Of a stretch of 64,000 nucleotides of DNA, positions 43,880 through 51,008 are shown piece by piece. Positions within the stretch are counted from its first letter, which is position 1. Every line of letters begins with the position of its first letter. Origin of the DNA: JBDOQU01 sp039839375 (GTDB taxonomy: Bacteria > Pseudomonadota > Alphaproteobacteria > DSM-16000 > Inquilinaceae); assembly GCF_039839375.1 (NCBI RefSeq), contig NZ_JBDOQU010000003.1:124001-188000 (forward strand). The letters run 5' to 3'. Both the position numbers and the translations under genes were made by a program. The notes beneath the pieces are model-generated. The model had not been told where the DNA came from. It saw nothing but the letters and a program-made list of their open reading frames with translations, and did no database searches.

Positions 43880-44558
43880 CTGCGCAGCGCGGAGCATCGG
43901 CGACACGCCGGGGACGAGAGATATCGCGATTCCCTTTGTCGCCGCGGGCGACGACGTAGGCCCGCTGCTCGGCCTGACGATCGGCGCGAAATCGAGGAAC
44001 CGCATCCCAATGCTTCGCGGTGATCGCAGCCTTGCTGTCCACTCAGCAGCTTGCCCGCAGGCTCGGTCATGTATGTGCGGAGGACACCGCTGACGGTGAG
44101 GCCTTCTTCCGGCCCGGTCGGGTCGGCCGGCGCGGCTTCGGTTCGCCTGCCGAGCAACTTGATTTGCCGCTCTTGAGCTGCAATGAAGCCGTATGTCCCC
44201 TTCTGTACGAACCGGACGTTGCGCTTGGTGGGATCATAGTAGTGGATCTGCCAGAAGGAACTCTTAGGGCGCCTGGCGCGCTAGGGGCCGCCGCTGGCGC
44301 TGCGGTGGCGGGGCGTGGTGCGGGGCCTTTCCACGTCGTTTGAATGAACGCTGTAATGGCGGCGTTGGGAATGACGATCTTGTCGTTCGGATATCGGCAG
44401 TGGCCGATAACCCCGGCCTCAGTCCACGCTTCGATCGTCTCGGAGTCGACGCGCAGAAGCTCCGCCGCTTCCTCTATCTCATAGAGGCGGCGCTCCTGCA
44501 GTGCAGACGTGGACCGATATCCGGTGGTTACTCGGGAAATGAGGGTCGGCATCGGCAA
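43880..44558 (-). pseudogene. Frameshifted remnant of a HTH-containing, integrase-like gene
   Basis: The first 60 residues (from ATG 44558) hold a helix-turn-helix of the MerR/HTH_17 type: RRLYEIEEAAELLRVDSETI. Coherent peptide then continues in another frame (SSFWQIHYYDPTKRNVRF, then GFIAAQERQIKLLG) near 44260-44150, and in a third frame (SKAAITAKHWDAVPRF, then ADRQAEQRAYVVARGDKGN) near 44040-43930, before a TAG. Two frameshifts and a stop at about 44283 in the second frame break the gene. The original function is not recognised. Confidence 0.55.
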
Positions 44559-44732
44559 CTACCTTCTCGCAACCGAGTGCAGAAATTATGGCGATCGGTT
44601 TGTGCTCGCTCTCAATGAGACGACTGGCAGAGGACTATAAGTTCGTCTCGCAGCATCGCATAGGCCGGATTGATTGAATGACTTGGATCCAGAACTAAGT
44701 TCGATGGGAGCGACCGTTCAGCATCAAGAACT

Positions 44733-44759
44733 GCCCCGCCAATTTGGCGGGGCTTTTTT
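44733..44759 (+). terminator. Intrinsic terminator without an assigned gene
   Basis: GCCCCGCC (44733-44740) and GGCGGGGC (44746-44753) form an 8-bp stem around AATTT, followed by TTTTTT. This is a textbook Rho-independent terminator on the plus strand. No upstream coding sequence on that strand explains it. Confidence 0.85.
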
Positions 44760-44917
44760 GTCTCGGCCGCGCAGATCAGGAACCGATACGCAGCTTGCCA
44801 TGGGGACGCCGTGTCGTGCGGTGTCCACGGAATTGAGGCCTAGGGTTGTGCTCCAAAAGAGCGGAAAAATTCTCGTTTTTTCTAGCTAACCAGCTGAAAT
44901 GTAACAATAGTGTTGTT

Positions 44918-44948
44918 CAACGTGCCCCCCAACGTGCTGGCAACGTGC
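44918..44948. repeat. Three CAACGTGC direct repeats
   Basis: CAACGTGC occurs at 44918, 44930 and 44941, about one helical turn apart, just beyond the 3' end of the 115-aa paralogue gene. Regular spacing suggests protein binding on one DNA face. It may also be chance. Confidence 0.5.
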
Positions 44949-45038
44949 TCACCATCGCCAGGCTCGTGCGTCCCGTGCCGGGACGGTGTCCGGGGGTTGC
45001 CCCACCGCCGGCCACTGGGGCCGATGGTGGGGCGACGG

Positions 45039-45386
45039 CTACCGGCGGCAGCGCTGACAGAGTAGACGGACCGATTTATCGCTGTCGGCATGCCAGCGGA
45101 CTTTGACCCCGACCTGGAGCAGGTCGGTGAGCCGCGCAGCGATCTCGCGACCCTGGCGGCGGCGGGCCCGGGCGGCGTCGGCTGTTCCGGGCGCGTCGCT
45201 GGCCAATGCCTGGTAGAGGTGAAGATCCTCTATCAGGGCCTCCACCCGCCTGGTCTGCCGTGGCGCGAGCCATGAGACGGGCTCGGTCTCGACGCCGCCG
45301 CCGCGGCCGATGACCGTTAACAGGTCGTCCCGCCAGGGTTCCCAGATGACGTGATGGGTCCGCGCGCTGTTTGTCGATGTGCGCAT
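45039..45386 (-). CDS. Unknown 115-aa protein, paralogue A of the module
   Basis: The protein is 115 aa from ATG 45386, with a good AAGGAG ribosome-binding site. It is a paralogue of the 115-aa protein at 45902-46249. Shared positions include W-x-P-W near the start, WLAP-x-Q-x-R-R, D-L-x-x-Y-Q, R-E-I-x-A and a closing L-L-C-x-R. The conserved core is helical (a leucine-rich helix after WLAP). No family was recognised and no membrane segment or enzyme motif is seen. Both genes share the leader described at 45393-45426. A longer reading from 45413 exists but the ribosome-binding site favours 45386. Confidence 0.7.
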   Translation of the reverse strand: MRTSTNSARTHHVIWEPWRDDLLTVIGRGGGVETEPVSWLAPRQTRRVEALIEDLHLYQALASDAPGTADAARARRRQGREIAARLTDLLQVGVKVRWHADSDKSVRLLCQRCRR

Positions 45387-45392
45387 AAGTTG

Positions 45393-45426
45393 CTCCTTGA
45401 TTGCGATCACCAACTGTGATCAAGAG
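45393..45426 (-). promoter_or_regulatory. Leader hairpin occluding the Shine-Dalgarno of paralogue A
   Basis: Upstream of the start codon, the minus-strand RNA reads CTCTTGAT, a spacer, then ATCAAGGAG that contains the Shine-Dalgarno. The two arms are nearly complementary (one bulged G). The same arms occur before the paralogous gene at 46257-46284, and the sequence just outside (GCAGCGCGGGG on the plus strand) is conserved too. Confidence 0.55.
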
Positions 45427-45463
45427 CAGCGCGGGGCCTGGCGGGTGTCTCTGGGGAGGGTGG

Positions 45464-45491
45464 CCCGGCCTTCCGTGAAGGAGAGGCCGGG
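45464..45491 (-). terminator. Hairpin between the third small gene and paralogue A
   Basis: CCCGGCC (45464-45470) and GGCCGGG (45485-45491) form a GC-rich stem, extended by CC/GG inside, in the gap of about 130 bp. There is no T-run, so it may reduce rather than end transcription. Confidence 0.4.
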
Positions 45492-45518
45492 ACATTCCAT
45501 GACCGATGGATCGTCGGG

Positions 45519-45827
45519 CTATTGGTCGGGCTCCACGCCGAGAGGCCGGCCGAGACGGTAGTAGCGGCTGACGGTGCGGGCGATACCGCGTGTCTCGTCG
45601 ATCCAGACCAATTGGGACGTTGTGATCCATCCCCCATCCCGCAGATGCGGATGGCCGGTGACGACGCCGATGAGCCCATCCGGCGGGTCGAGGCTATAGG
45701 ACCAATGGTCGAGCAGGGGCGCGGTGTCGAGATCGACGCCGGGCGGGATCTCATCGCGCTTCAGGTAAGGGAATTCGCGCTGCAACTGCTCGAGCAGCGC
45801 TTTGGCTTCCTCGCGGGTTCGATACAT
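45519..45827 (-). CDS. Small protein of unknown function (102 aa)
   Basis: The 102-aa protein from ATG 45827 (RBS AGGA about 9 bases upstream) has an N-terminal helix, REEAKALLEQLQREF, a central APLLDHWSYS, then GHPHLRDGGWITTS and the C-terminal ARTVSRYYRLGRPLG. That last pattern (G-H-P...T-S...AR-T-x-S-R-x-Y-R-L-G-R-P) recalls small alphaproteobacterial proteins of the DUF6634 type; this is from memory and unverified. It lies between the two 115-aa paralogues on the same strand. The longer in-frame reading to 46193 is antisense to paralogue B and is not used. Confidence 0.65.
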   Translation of the reverse strand: MYRTREEAKALLEQLQREFPYLKRDEIPPGVDLDTAPLLDHWSYSLDPPDGLIGVVTGHPHLRDGGWITTSQLVWIDETRGIARTVSRYYRLGRPLGVEPDQ

Positions 45828-45901
45828 GGGTGGTGTCCTGAAAGGGTTGCGACGGCCGGCATGGGTCGCCGATCGCGTCGGGATGAAGGGGTTCGCCGGC
45901 C

Positions 45902-46249
45902 CTAGCGCCGGCAGAGCAACTCGATGGCGTCGCCACCGACGCCGGGGCGCCAGTGAACGGCGACGCGGAGCTCGGCCAGCGCGGCGATGTCGGCGGTGAT
46001 CTCCCGGACTTGCGTCCGGACCGCCCGAGGGCCGTCGGGAATATCGTCCATCCGCCGGTAGAGGCATTGGTAGGTCAGTAGATCGTCGAGAAGATCGTGC
46101 AGCCGGCGAGCCTGGTGAGGCGCTAGCCATGGGGCTGGATAGATCCGGACCGGCCCGCCGGTGGCGAGGGTGGCGTAGGCGCCGCGATCCCACGGCCGCC
46201 AGTGCGGAATTGTGATCAGGTCCCCCGCGCTGGCTGGGGAAGAATGCAT
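45902..46249 (-). CDS. Unknown 115-aa protein, paralogue B of the module
   Basis: The protein starts at ATG 46249 with AAGGAG about 7 bases upstream and has exactly the same length (115 aa) as paralogue A. Its core WLAPHQARRLHDLLDDLLTY, the segment REITADIAALAEL and the tail IELLCRR match the other copy at many of the same positions, with a completely different N-terminus. The conserved W/P/R pattern indicates a folded small domain. The gene follows the recombinase pair, from which it is separated by two hairpins. Function unknown. Confidence 0.7.
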   Translation of the reverse strand: MHSSPASAGDLITIPHWRPWDRGAYATLATGGPVRIYPAPWLAPHQARRLHDLLDDLLTYQCLYRRMDDIPDGPRAVRTQVREITADIAALAELRVAVHWRPGVGGDAIELLCRR

Positions 46250-46256
46250 GATGTTG

Positions 46257-46284
46257 CTCCTTGATGGGTTGTTGCGATCAAGAG
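46257..46284 (-). promoter_or_regulatory. Leader hairpin occluding the Shine-Dalgarno of paralogue B
   Basis: The minus-strand leader has CTCTTGAT (46284-46277), a short loop, then ATCAAGGAG (46265-46257), which pairs with it while containing the ribosome-binding site. The sequence GCAGCGCGGGG beside it is identical to the flank of paralogue A. Confidence 0.55.
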
Positions 46285-46305
46285 CAGCGCGGGGTCGGTT
46301 ACGGT

Positions 46306-46323
46306 GCAGGGCTTCGGCCCTGC
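46306..46323. other. UUCG-capped hairpin
   Basis: GCAGGGC, TTCG, GCCCTGC forms a 7-bp perfect stem with a very stable tetraloop in the 186-bp gap between the second recombinase gene and paralogue B. It could terminate transcription or stabilise the message. Confidence 0.7.
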
Positions 46324-46371
46324 GACGCCATTGTCGTAGCGATCAGGTGGTTTTCTTCATTCTCCATATTT

Positions 46372-46427
46372 CCCCTGAGCGGAGCGTCCGGGGCTTCGTG
46401 AAGACAGCCCCGAGCGTCCGTTCAGGG
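46372..46427. other. Imperfect long palindrome downstream of the recombinase pair
   Basis: CCCTGAGCGGA and TCCGTTCAGGG pair with one mismatch, and inside them CCGGGGCT pairs with AGCCCCGAG-type sequence around a TGAA turn. The palindrome starts 9 bp past the stop of the second recombinase. It may be a terminator or a recombination site. Confidence 0.55.
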
Positions 46428-46435
46428 AATCCGGC

Positions 46436-47845
46436 CTACTTTCGGGTTCTGGTTTTCGGGGCCGGTGGCATTCGGTAGCCGGCCAATAGGTCGTATGTGA
46501 GTTCGGCGGCGGCATAGCTGGTCGCGTGCTGGTAGTGCCTGTCTGTGGTGCGTGGGTCGCGATGGCCGGCGAGCGCCGAGGCTCTCAGCACCTCCCGCGG
46601 ATCCGTCTCAACGATCGACGTGACGGCGCAGTCGCGCAGCAGGTGTGGGTTGATGCGATGGCCGAATTCGCGGACGGTCAGATTTCCGAAGTGTCGCGAC
46701 AACCCTCCGGCCGTCAGAGCCGCTCCGTCACGGCCGAGCCAGAGGCGCTTGTCGTCCGGCCGATCGTTTCTGAGGTACTCCCGGTAGAGTTGGAGATAGA
46801 TCTGGAGCGGCTTGAACAGAACCGGTGGCCAGCATGCGGTGTAGCCATCACCGTTCTTGGTCTTGTCGATGACGATCGACGCGCCGGTATCGCTGACGAC
46901 CAGGCTCTCGCCGATCGTCAGCGCGACGAAGTTGCTGAGGCGGCACGGGCGCACCGCCCAGACCGCGAGGATCAGCCCGTCGCGGTATTGGAGTGCGGTT
47001 TCAGTCGTCAGCGGCCGGCGGCCGGCGTCGCGCATCAAATCCCGGCCCTTCTGCTGGAGCTGATGAACCCGGACGATGCGCGCGGCCTTGTTCCGGATCG
47101 CCGGCGCCCGGGCGAGTTCGTCGACCAGATCACGGAGCCAGCCCAGATCAAGGCCAGGCTTCATCAGCGTGAACGCGCGGTGGATTTCTTCGGCATACAT
47201 GCCCATGGACTGCCCGCTGACGCCGCGGTCGGCGCACCAGTCGAGACACTCGTGCACCAGCTCGTCGGTGAGCGCCGGCGGACGGTCATGCTCCCGGACG
47301 AAAGCCGCCAGGACGCCGACGCCGCGCTCGATCCGCTTGCGGTAGCTGTCCGACCAGTCCGCTGTCGGCCCGGACTGGCGATGCAGGTAGCGCGACGCCG
47401 ACGCCAGGCCGGTCACGTCGCGCCAGCCTTCGCGCCATGACGCCGGCCAGTCGGCGACCGGCAGACAGTACCGCCGCTTGCGCGGCGGCGCCGGTGTTCG
47501 CTCCGGGGGGACGGGCCGCGGCAGCCGGTCGAGGGCGTGGCGGACGAGCCAGCGCCAATCGCCCGCGGGCGCCGCGATCTGGATCCCATACGCCAGATGC
47601 TGGATGTAGGCGATCGCGGTTCGCTCAGATAGACGCTGGCGCAGGGCGGCTTCGTAGGCGAAGACGTCATCCGGGGTCGGCAGGAGATCGCCGCCGGCAA
47701 AGCCGAACCAGCACTCGACCCCGCCCCGGATCCGGCGGGCATAGCGTTCGTTCCAGGGCTGGCGCCTGATGTTCTCGCGCCAGGCGTTTCGGTAGGCGGC
47801 CGGCCACTGCTCGAGCGGCAGCCGTTGGATCGTCGCGCGGGTCAT
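46436..47845 (-). CDS. Tyrosine recombinase, second of a coupled pair (469 aa)
   Basis: The product carries a complete tyrosine recombinase active site: Arg in VRPCRLSNF, the lysine in DKTKNGDGY, H-x-x-R in NPHLLRD, His in LAGHRDPRTT and the Tyr in DRHYQHA. The N-terminal two thirds contain two repeated helical arms (QWPAAYRNAWRENI and DWPASWREGWRDV), probably DNA-binding. Its ATG overlaps the stop of the preceding recombinase by four bases (ATGA), so the two proteins are made together. It has no close relation to the entry integrase. Confidence 0.88.
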   Translation of the reverse strand: MTRATIQRLPLEQWPAAYRNAWRENIRRQPWNERYARRIRGGVECWFGFAGGDLLPTPDDVFAYEAALRQRLSERTAIAYIQHLAYGIQIAAPAGDWRWLVRHALDRLPRPVPPERTPAPPRKRRYCLPVADWPASWREGWRDVTGLASASRYLHRQSGPTADWSDSYRKRIERGVGVLAAFVREHDRPPALTDELVHECLDWCADRGVSGQSMGMYAEEIHRAFTLMKPGLDLGWLRDLVDELARAPAIRNKAARIVRVHQLQQKGRDLMRDAGRRPLTTETALQYRDGLILAVWAVRPCRLSNFVALTIGESLVVSDTGASIVIDKTKNGDGYTACWPPVLFKPLQIYLQLYREYLRNDRPDDKRLWLGRDGAALTAGGLSRHFGNLTVREFGHRINPHLLRDCAVTSIVETDPREVLRASALAGHRDPRTTDRHYQHATSYAAAELTYDLLAGYRMPPAPKTRTRK

Positions 47846-49671
47846 CGCCGCCACTCCCTTCTGTGCAGTGTCTTCTTGGGCCGGTGCGGCCGAGCGATGT
47901 TCTCGTCCGTCCACGCGGCCGCCATCGACGTCGTCAGTTCCGCGTACCGGTTGATGATCTTGCTGCCCGGCGAGGCGCCGAGTAGGCCTTCGACGAGCGA
48001 CGCGGCTTTGGCTATGTCGACAGTCTCGGATGCCTTTGCCAGGGCCAGCGTCGCCATGAGATGGCGGAACAGGTGCAGGTTCACGATCAGCCCGGTGCGG
48101 GCGTTGACGCGGGTGACGACGTTCGTCGCGAGCTGGCCAGGGCCGCGCGGCCCGGCGCCGTTCCCGGCCGGGAAGACATGCTGGTTGTCGGAGCCGTCGG
48201 TCAGCGCTGGCTGGTAATGCCGCCGATAGAGCCGGAGGATGTCCACCATTTCGGGCGCCAACGGCGCCGAGAGGTCCCGGCGATTCTTGACCTCATGCCC
48301 TGACACCGCGAGGCGTCCCTGGCCCCTGCGCAGCGGCAGCGTGACGTGCTCGTCCCACCGGAGCAGGTGCAGGGTTCCGCGGCGCAGCGGCAGCGTCGTC
48401 AGGATGGCGACCGCCACCGCCGACATCGCCTTCAGGGCCATCTCGTGCGTGACGGTCCGGCGCAGCTTGCGCTCGATCTCGAGCTCGTCGAGCACCGACC
48501 AGGGATAAGAGAACAGACGGCTGACCGCCTGCGGGTCCGTGAACTGCGCGAGGCGCCGGCGGTTCGTTCGCGTCATTGCGAACTTGTCGAAGTTGATCTT
48601 GCGCTTGAGCATTTTCAGCACGGCGCTCGTGAACGCGCGCCATTCGGCATGGTCCTCCGACGACAGATCCAGCCAGCGCCGGGCGACGCTGGAGAGATTC
48701 TTGGCGACGGTCAGCACATATTCGGAGAGGCCGTTGCGGTCGATGATGTGCTGGATCGTCGCGTCGGCGACTTCGACGCTCAGGATCGAGCCGATATCGG
48801 TGATCTCATCGAGCGGCACCATCCCCTCTTCGACGGCCGCGGTCGCCGCGAGGCGAAGGGCCGCGATGCAATGCTCGGTCTTGCTGGCCGACAGCACATG
48901 CTCCTCCTCGGTTCCGGCCGCCTCGTGGAACCGCCACTTGGTGGCGCCCGCCGACTTGAGGCCGCGTTTGGCCCGGAACAGCGCTAGATCTTCGCGGAAA
49001 CCTTCCGGGAATTCGTCGAGGTCGCGCGTCACCCGCACCCGGCGGGACTCAACGGTGACCGGCTGGCGCGGCCAGTCAGGCACATGCGCGACGCAGTTGT
49101 TCCAGGCCCGCCGGGCCCTGGCGACGGCGACGAGCGGATCGCTCGCAATCGAGCCGGTGCCGGCGGCGCGCCACGCGCCCCAAGCATCGAACGTTTGGTC
49201 CGACACCTCCTCGGGAGCGACGCCGTGGACGGTGCAGTAGCGGATCAGCTGCGACAGCTGCGGCGCCCGCCAGGTCCCGGCGATGCGGTCCCACAGATCG
49301 CGCCAGGGGCCGTCGAGCCGATCGATCGGTTTCGACGACGGACGATTGTCGACATGGCCGATCATCTCCAGTCCGCGCCGCATGTTGGAGCGGATGTTGG
49401 CCAGACGCTTGGCCGACAGACCGACATGTTCGTGGTGGATGCTGGTCAGCTTCTGGCGCAGTACGCCCGGGTGGGCCGCGATGTCGGCGGGATCCCGGTC
49501 GAGCCAGTTGGCGACGATGCGGATGTCGCCGGCGATCCGCGTCGCCGTTTCGGACTTCATCTCGGAGGCGAGGACGGCGGCGATGACGTCGGCTAGCGTC
49601 GGCGCCGCCGACAGCAGCGTCGACGAGGCAGGGCAGGGGAGAATGTCGTGGGGATTGGAAATCTGGTTCAT
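47842..49671 (-). CDS. Large tyrosine recombinase-like protein, first of a coupled pair (609 aa)
   Basis: The 609-aa protein has a long N-terminal DNA-binding region and a C-terminal catalytic domain with Arg in LPLRRGTLHLL, Lys in EVKNRRDL, H-x-x-R in LHLFRHLMATL and a final Tyr in INRYAEL. The His normally found in the L-G-H box is replaced (LLGASPGSK), so activity may be altered or rely on the partner. The ATG at 49671 has AGAAG about 8 bases upstream. A 58-bp inverted-repeat structure lies 22 bp further upstream. Its stop overlaps the next recombinase start. Confidence 0.85.
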   Translation of the reverse strand: MNQISNPHDILPCPASSTLLSAAPTLADVIAAVLASEMKSETATRIAGDIRIVANWLDRDPADIAAHPGVLRQKLTSIHHEHVGLSAKRLANIRSNMRRGLEMIGHVDNRPSSKPIDRLDGPWRDLWDRIAGTWRAPQLSQLIRYCTVHGVAPEEVSDQTFDAWGAWRAAGTGSIASDPLVAVARARRAWNNCVAHVPDWPRQPVTVESRRVRVTRDLDEFPEGFREDLALFRAKRGLKSAGATKWRFHEAAGTEEEHVLSASKTEHCIAALRLAATAAVEEGMVPLDEITDIGSILSVEVADATIQHIIDRNGLSEYVLTVAKNLSSVARRWLDLSSEDHAEWRAFTSAVLKMLKRKINFDKFAMTRTNRRRLAQFTDPQAVSRLFSYPWSVLDELEIERKLRRTVTHEMALKAMSAVAVAILTTLPLRRGTLHLLRWDEHVTLPLRRGQGRLAVSGHEVKNRRDLSAPLAPEMVDILRLYRRHYQPALTDGSDNQHVFPAGNGAGPRGPGQLATNVVTRVNARTGLIVNLHLFRHLMATLALAKASETVDIAKAASLVEGLLGASPGSKIINRYAELTTSMAAAWTDENIARPHRPKKTLHRREWRR

Positions 49672-49692
49672 CGAAAATCTTCTCTTTATTGG

Positions 49693-49750
49693 GTCCCGCT
49701 CCGTGCGGTGACGGATCGCCCGTCAGGGCCGCCGCCGCACGGAGCGGGAC
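49693..49750. other. 16-bp perfect inverted repeat with nested hairpin
   Basis: GTCCCGCTCCGTGCGG (49693-49708) and its exact complement (49735-49750) bracket a second stem, TGACGG and CCGTCA (49709-49714, 49720-49725). This two-level structure lies between the excisionase-like gene and the first recombinase gene. It could be a recombinase binding site or a folded mRNA leader. No T-run follows. Confidence 0.75.
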
Positions 49751-49868
49751 CGGATAGCCGGCAATCGCCGGCGGTTTGCTGAAATGTTCGGAAATGCGGT
49801 TGGAGGCAGGAAAGGGACGAGGCGGAGGTAGCGCAAGCCGACGACACCGGCATGATGGCGGAAGCTGC

Positions 49869-50045
49869 TCACCAGCCGCGTTGAAGCCGTTTGATCTCGT
49901 CGCCCGGCACCCGCCAGATACCGCGATCGCCCATGCGGACGGCATGCAGGTGCCCACGGGCGATCCAGTGGCGGATCGTCCGGTCGCTTACTCGGAGCAA
50001 CTCGGCGGTCTCGCCGACAGTGTAGAAGGTTGGTATCGATGTCAT
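49869..50045 (-). CDS. Excisionase-like MerR-type helix-turn-helix protein (58 aa)
   Basis: The 58-aa protein from ATG 50045 (AGGAG 7 bases upstream) is a single HTH_17/excisionase domain: YTVGETAELLRVSDRTIRHW, then a wing ending IWRVPGDEIKRLQRGW. It is the first gene of the minus-strand recombinase module and probably controls recombination direction or the module's promoter. A longer reading from 50072 adds nine residues without a ribosome-binding site. Confidence 0.85.
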   Translation of the reverse strand: MTSIPTFYTVGETAELLRVSDRTIRHWIARGHLHAVRMGDRGIWRVPGDEIKRLQRGW

Positions 50046-50598
50046 TGAAGTCTCCTGAAGGTAATTCCTCAAGAGAAACTAGGAACAATCGGCATCAACA
50101 CAAATAAATTTGGAATAATAATTTATAGAATGTTTGGAATTGTTGATTTTCTGGGGTTTTTGTCAGTCTATATAGGTCTCGAAATCCGCATCGAGAGTAG
50201 TCGGGAGGTTTGCTGAGAAGAACGCGTTGATCGCGGCCTCATGGCAAGGCGGACATTGGCTTGGACCATGCGCCGATGTCGCCTCGGGATTGGGCGCTCA
50301 TGAGTTCAGGCGCTTTTCAACCCTGAACCGCCCCGGCTTCCCCGGAGGCGGTTCACCCTGCCGGGCATTGATGAGTGGAGAACGCGTTTCTGCTGTAGCC
50401 CATTGAAACAAATGGGTTTTCCACTCTCTGTGCCTCGAAATAATGAAAAAGTGGAAAACAATTTAATATCAAATGCTTAGCTGATTGGCCGGCTACGGAC
50501 CAGGGCGCTCCACTACGTTATGGATGTGATCCTCTACATGCCCGCGAACGGCTGCCAATGGGCGATGCGGCCGAATGATTTGCCGTCGATGGCCAAGC
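50046..50598. other. AT-rich non-coding region with direct repeats and a hairpin
   Basis: No gene is seen in this gap of over 500 bp between the divergent recombinase module and toxin-antitoxin operon. It starts with an AT-rich segment carrying TTTGGAAT twice (50109-50116 and 50133-50140), a plausible promoter and operator for the module. A stem TGAACCGCC / GGCGGTTCA (50324-50332, 50347-50355) and a weaker CCCATT/AATGGG hairpin at about 50398-50416 lie further right. Confidence 0.5.
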
Positions 50599-50644
50599 TT
50601 GACGAATAGGTGGCAAAATGCTACCTATGATATCCCTAGGAGGT
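50599..50644 (+). promoter_or_regulatory. Promoter and palindromic operator of the toxin-antitoxin operon
   Basis: TTGACG (50599-50604) and, 17 bp on, TACCTA (50622-50627) suggest a promoter. ATAGGTGGC (50606-50614) and GCTACCTAT (50620-50628) are inverted with one mismatch, lying over the spacer and -10 region, which suits autorepression. AGGAGG before the start is part of an AGGAG-GTT-CTCCT mini-hairpin. Confidence 0.6.
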
Positions 50645-50651
50645 TCTCCTT

Positions 50652-51008
50652 ATGGCCCAATCCGTGAAGCTCAGCGACGATCTGATGAACCTTGTTCGCC
50701 GCGAGTCTGAGCTACAGAGCCGCTCCGTTGCCGGCCAGATCACCCATTGGGTGCGTATCGGCCGCGCCATTGAAAAATCCGGAAACTTCGACCATGCCCG
50801 GATCGCTGCGGCCTTGGCCGGAGAGATCGGGACCACCGAGCTGACCGACGAGGAGAAGGACGTCTGGCTCGAGAATTTCACAGTGATGATGGCCCGGCCC
50901 GGACCAGAAGAGGAAGCCTTCTTCGCCCGGCGACGCCAACTCGGCCTCGGTGTGGGCCTTGATGTCGCGGGCAATCTTGTCCGCGCGGAGGCCAAGCCCG
51001 AAGCATGA
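50652..51008 (+). CDS. ParD-like antitoxin
   Basis: The 118-aa protein has a ribbon-helix-helix-like N-terminus (AQSVKLSDDLMNLVRRESELQ, then SRSVAGQITHWVRIGRAIE), a pattern of the ParD-like antitoxin family (PF11903). A flexible acidic middle that could block the toxin follows. Its TGA overlaps the toxin ATG (ATGA), so the pair is co-translated. It should repress its own promoter through the palindrome upstream. Confidence 0.85.
   Translation: MAQSVKLSDDLMNLVRRESELQSRSVAGQITHWVRIGRAIEKSGNFDHARIAAALAGEIGTTELTDEEKDVWLENFTVMMARPGPEEEAFFARRRQLGLGVGLDVAGNLVRAEAKPEA

Larger units (their letters stand above)
44559..45038. other. Non-coding stretch with a strong terminator and three short repeats
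   Basis: No gene is supported here. The segment contains an intrinsic terminator on the plus strand (44733-44759) and three CAACGTGC repeats (44918-44925, 44930-44937, 44941-44948). The terminator has no matching gene upstream, so a small RNA in 44640-44732 is possible but unproven. Confidence 0.5.

Noticed and set aside
44067..44290. C-terminal half of the 44558 minus-strand frame as a real domain
   Set aside because: After the HTH the frame turns into Pro/Ala/Ser-rich sequence, while a better peptide continues in another frame, which points to a frameshift.
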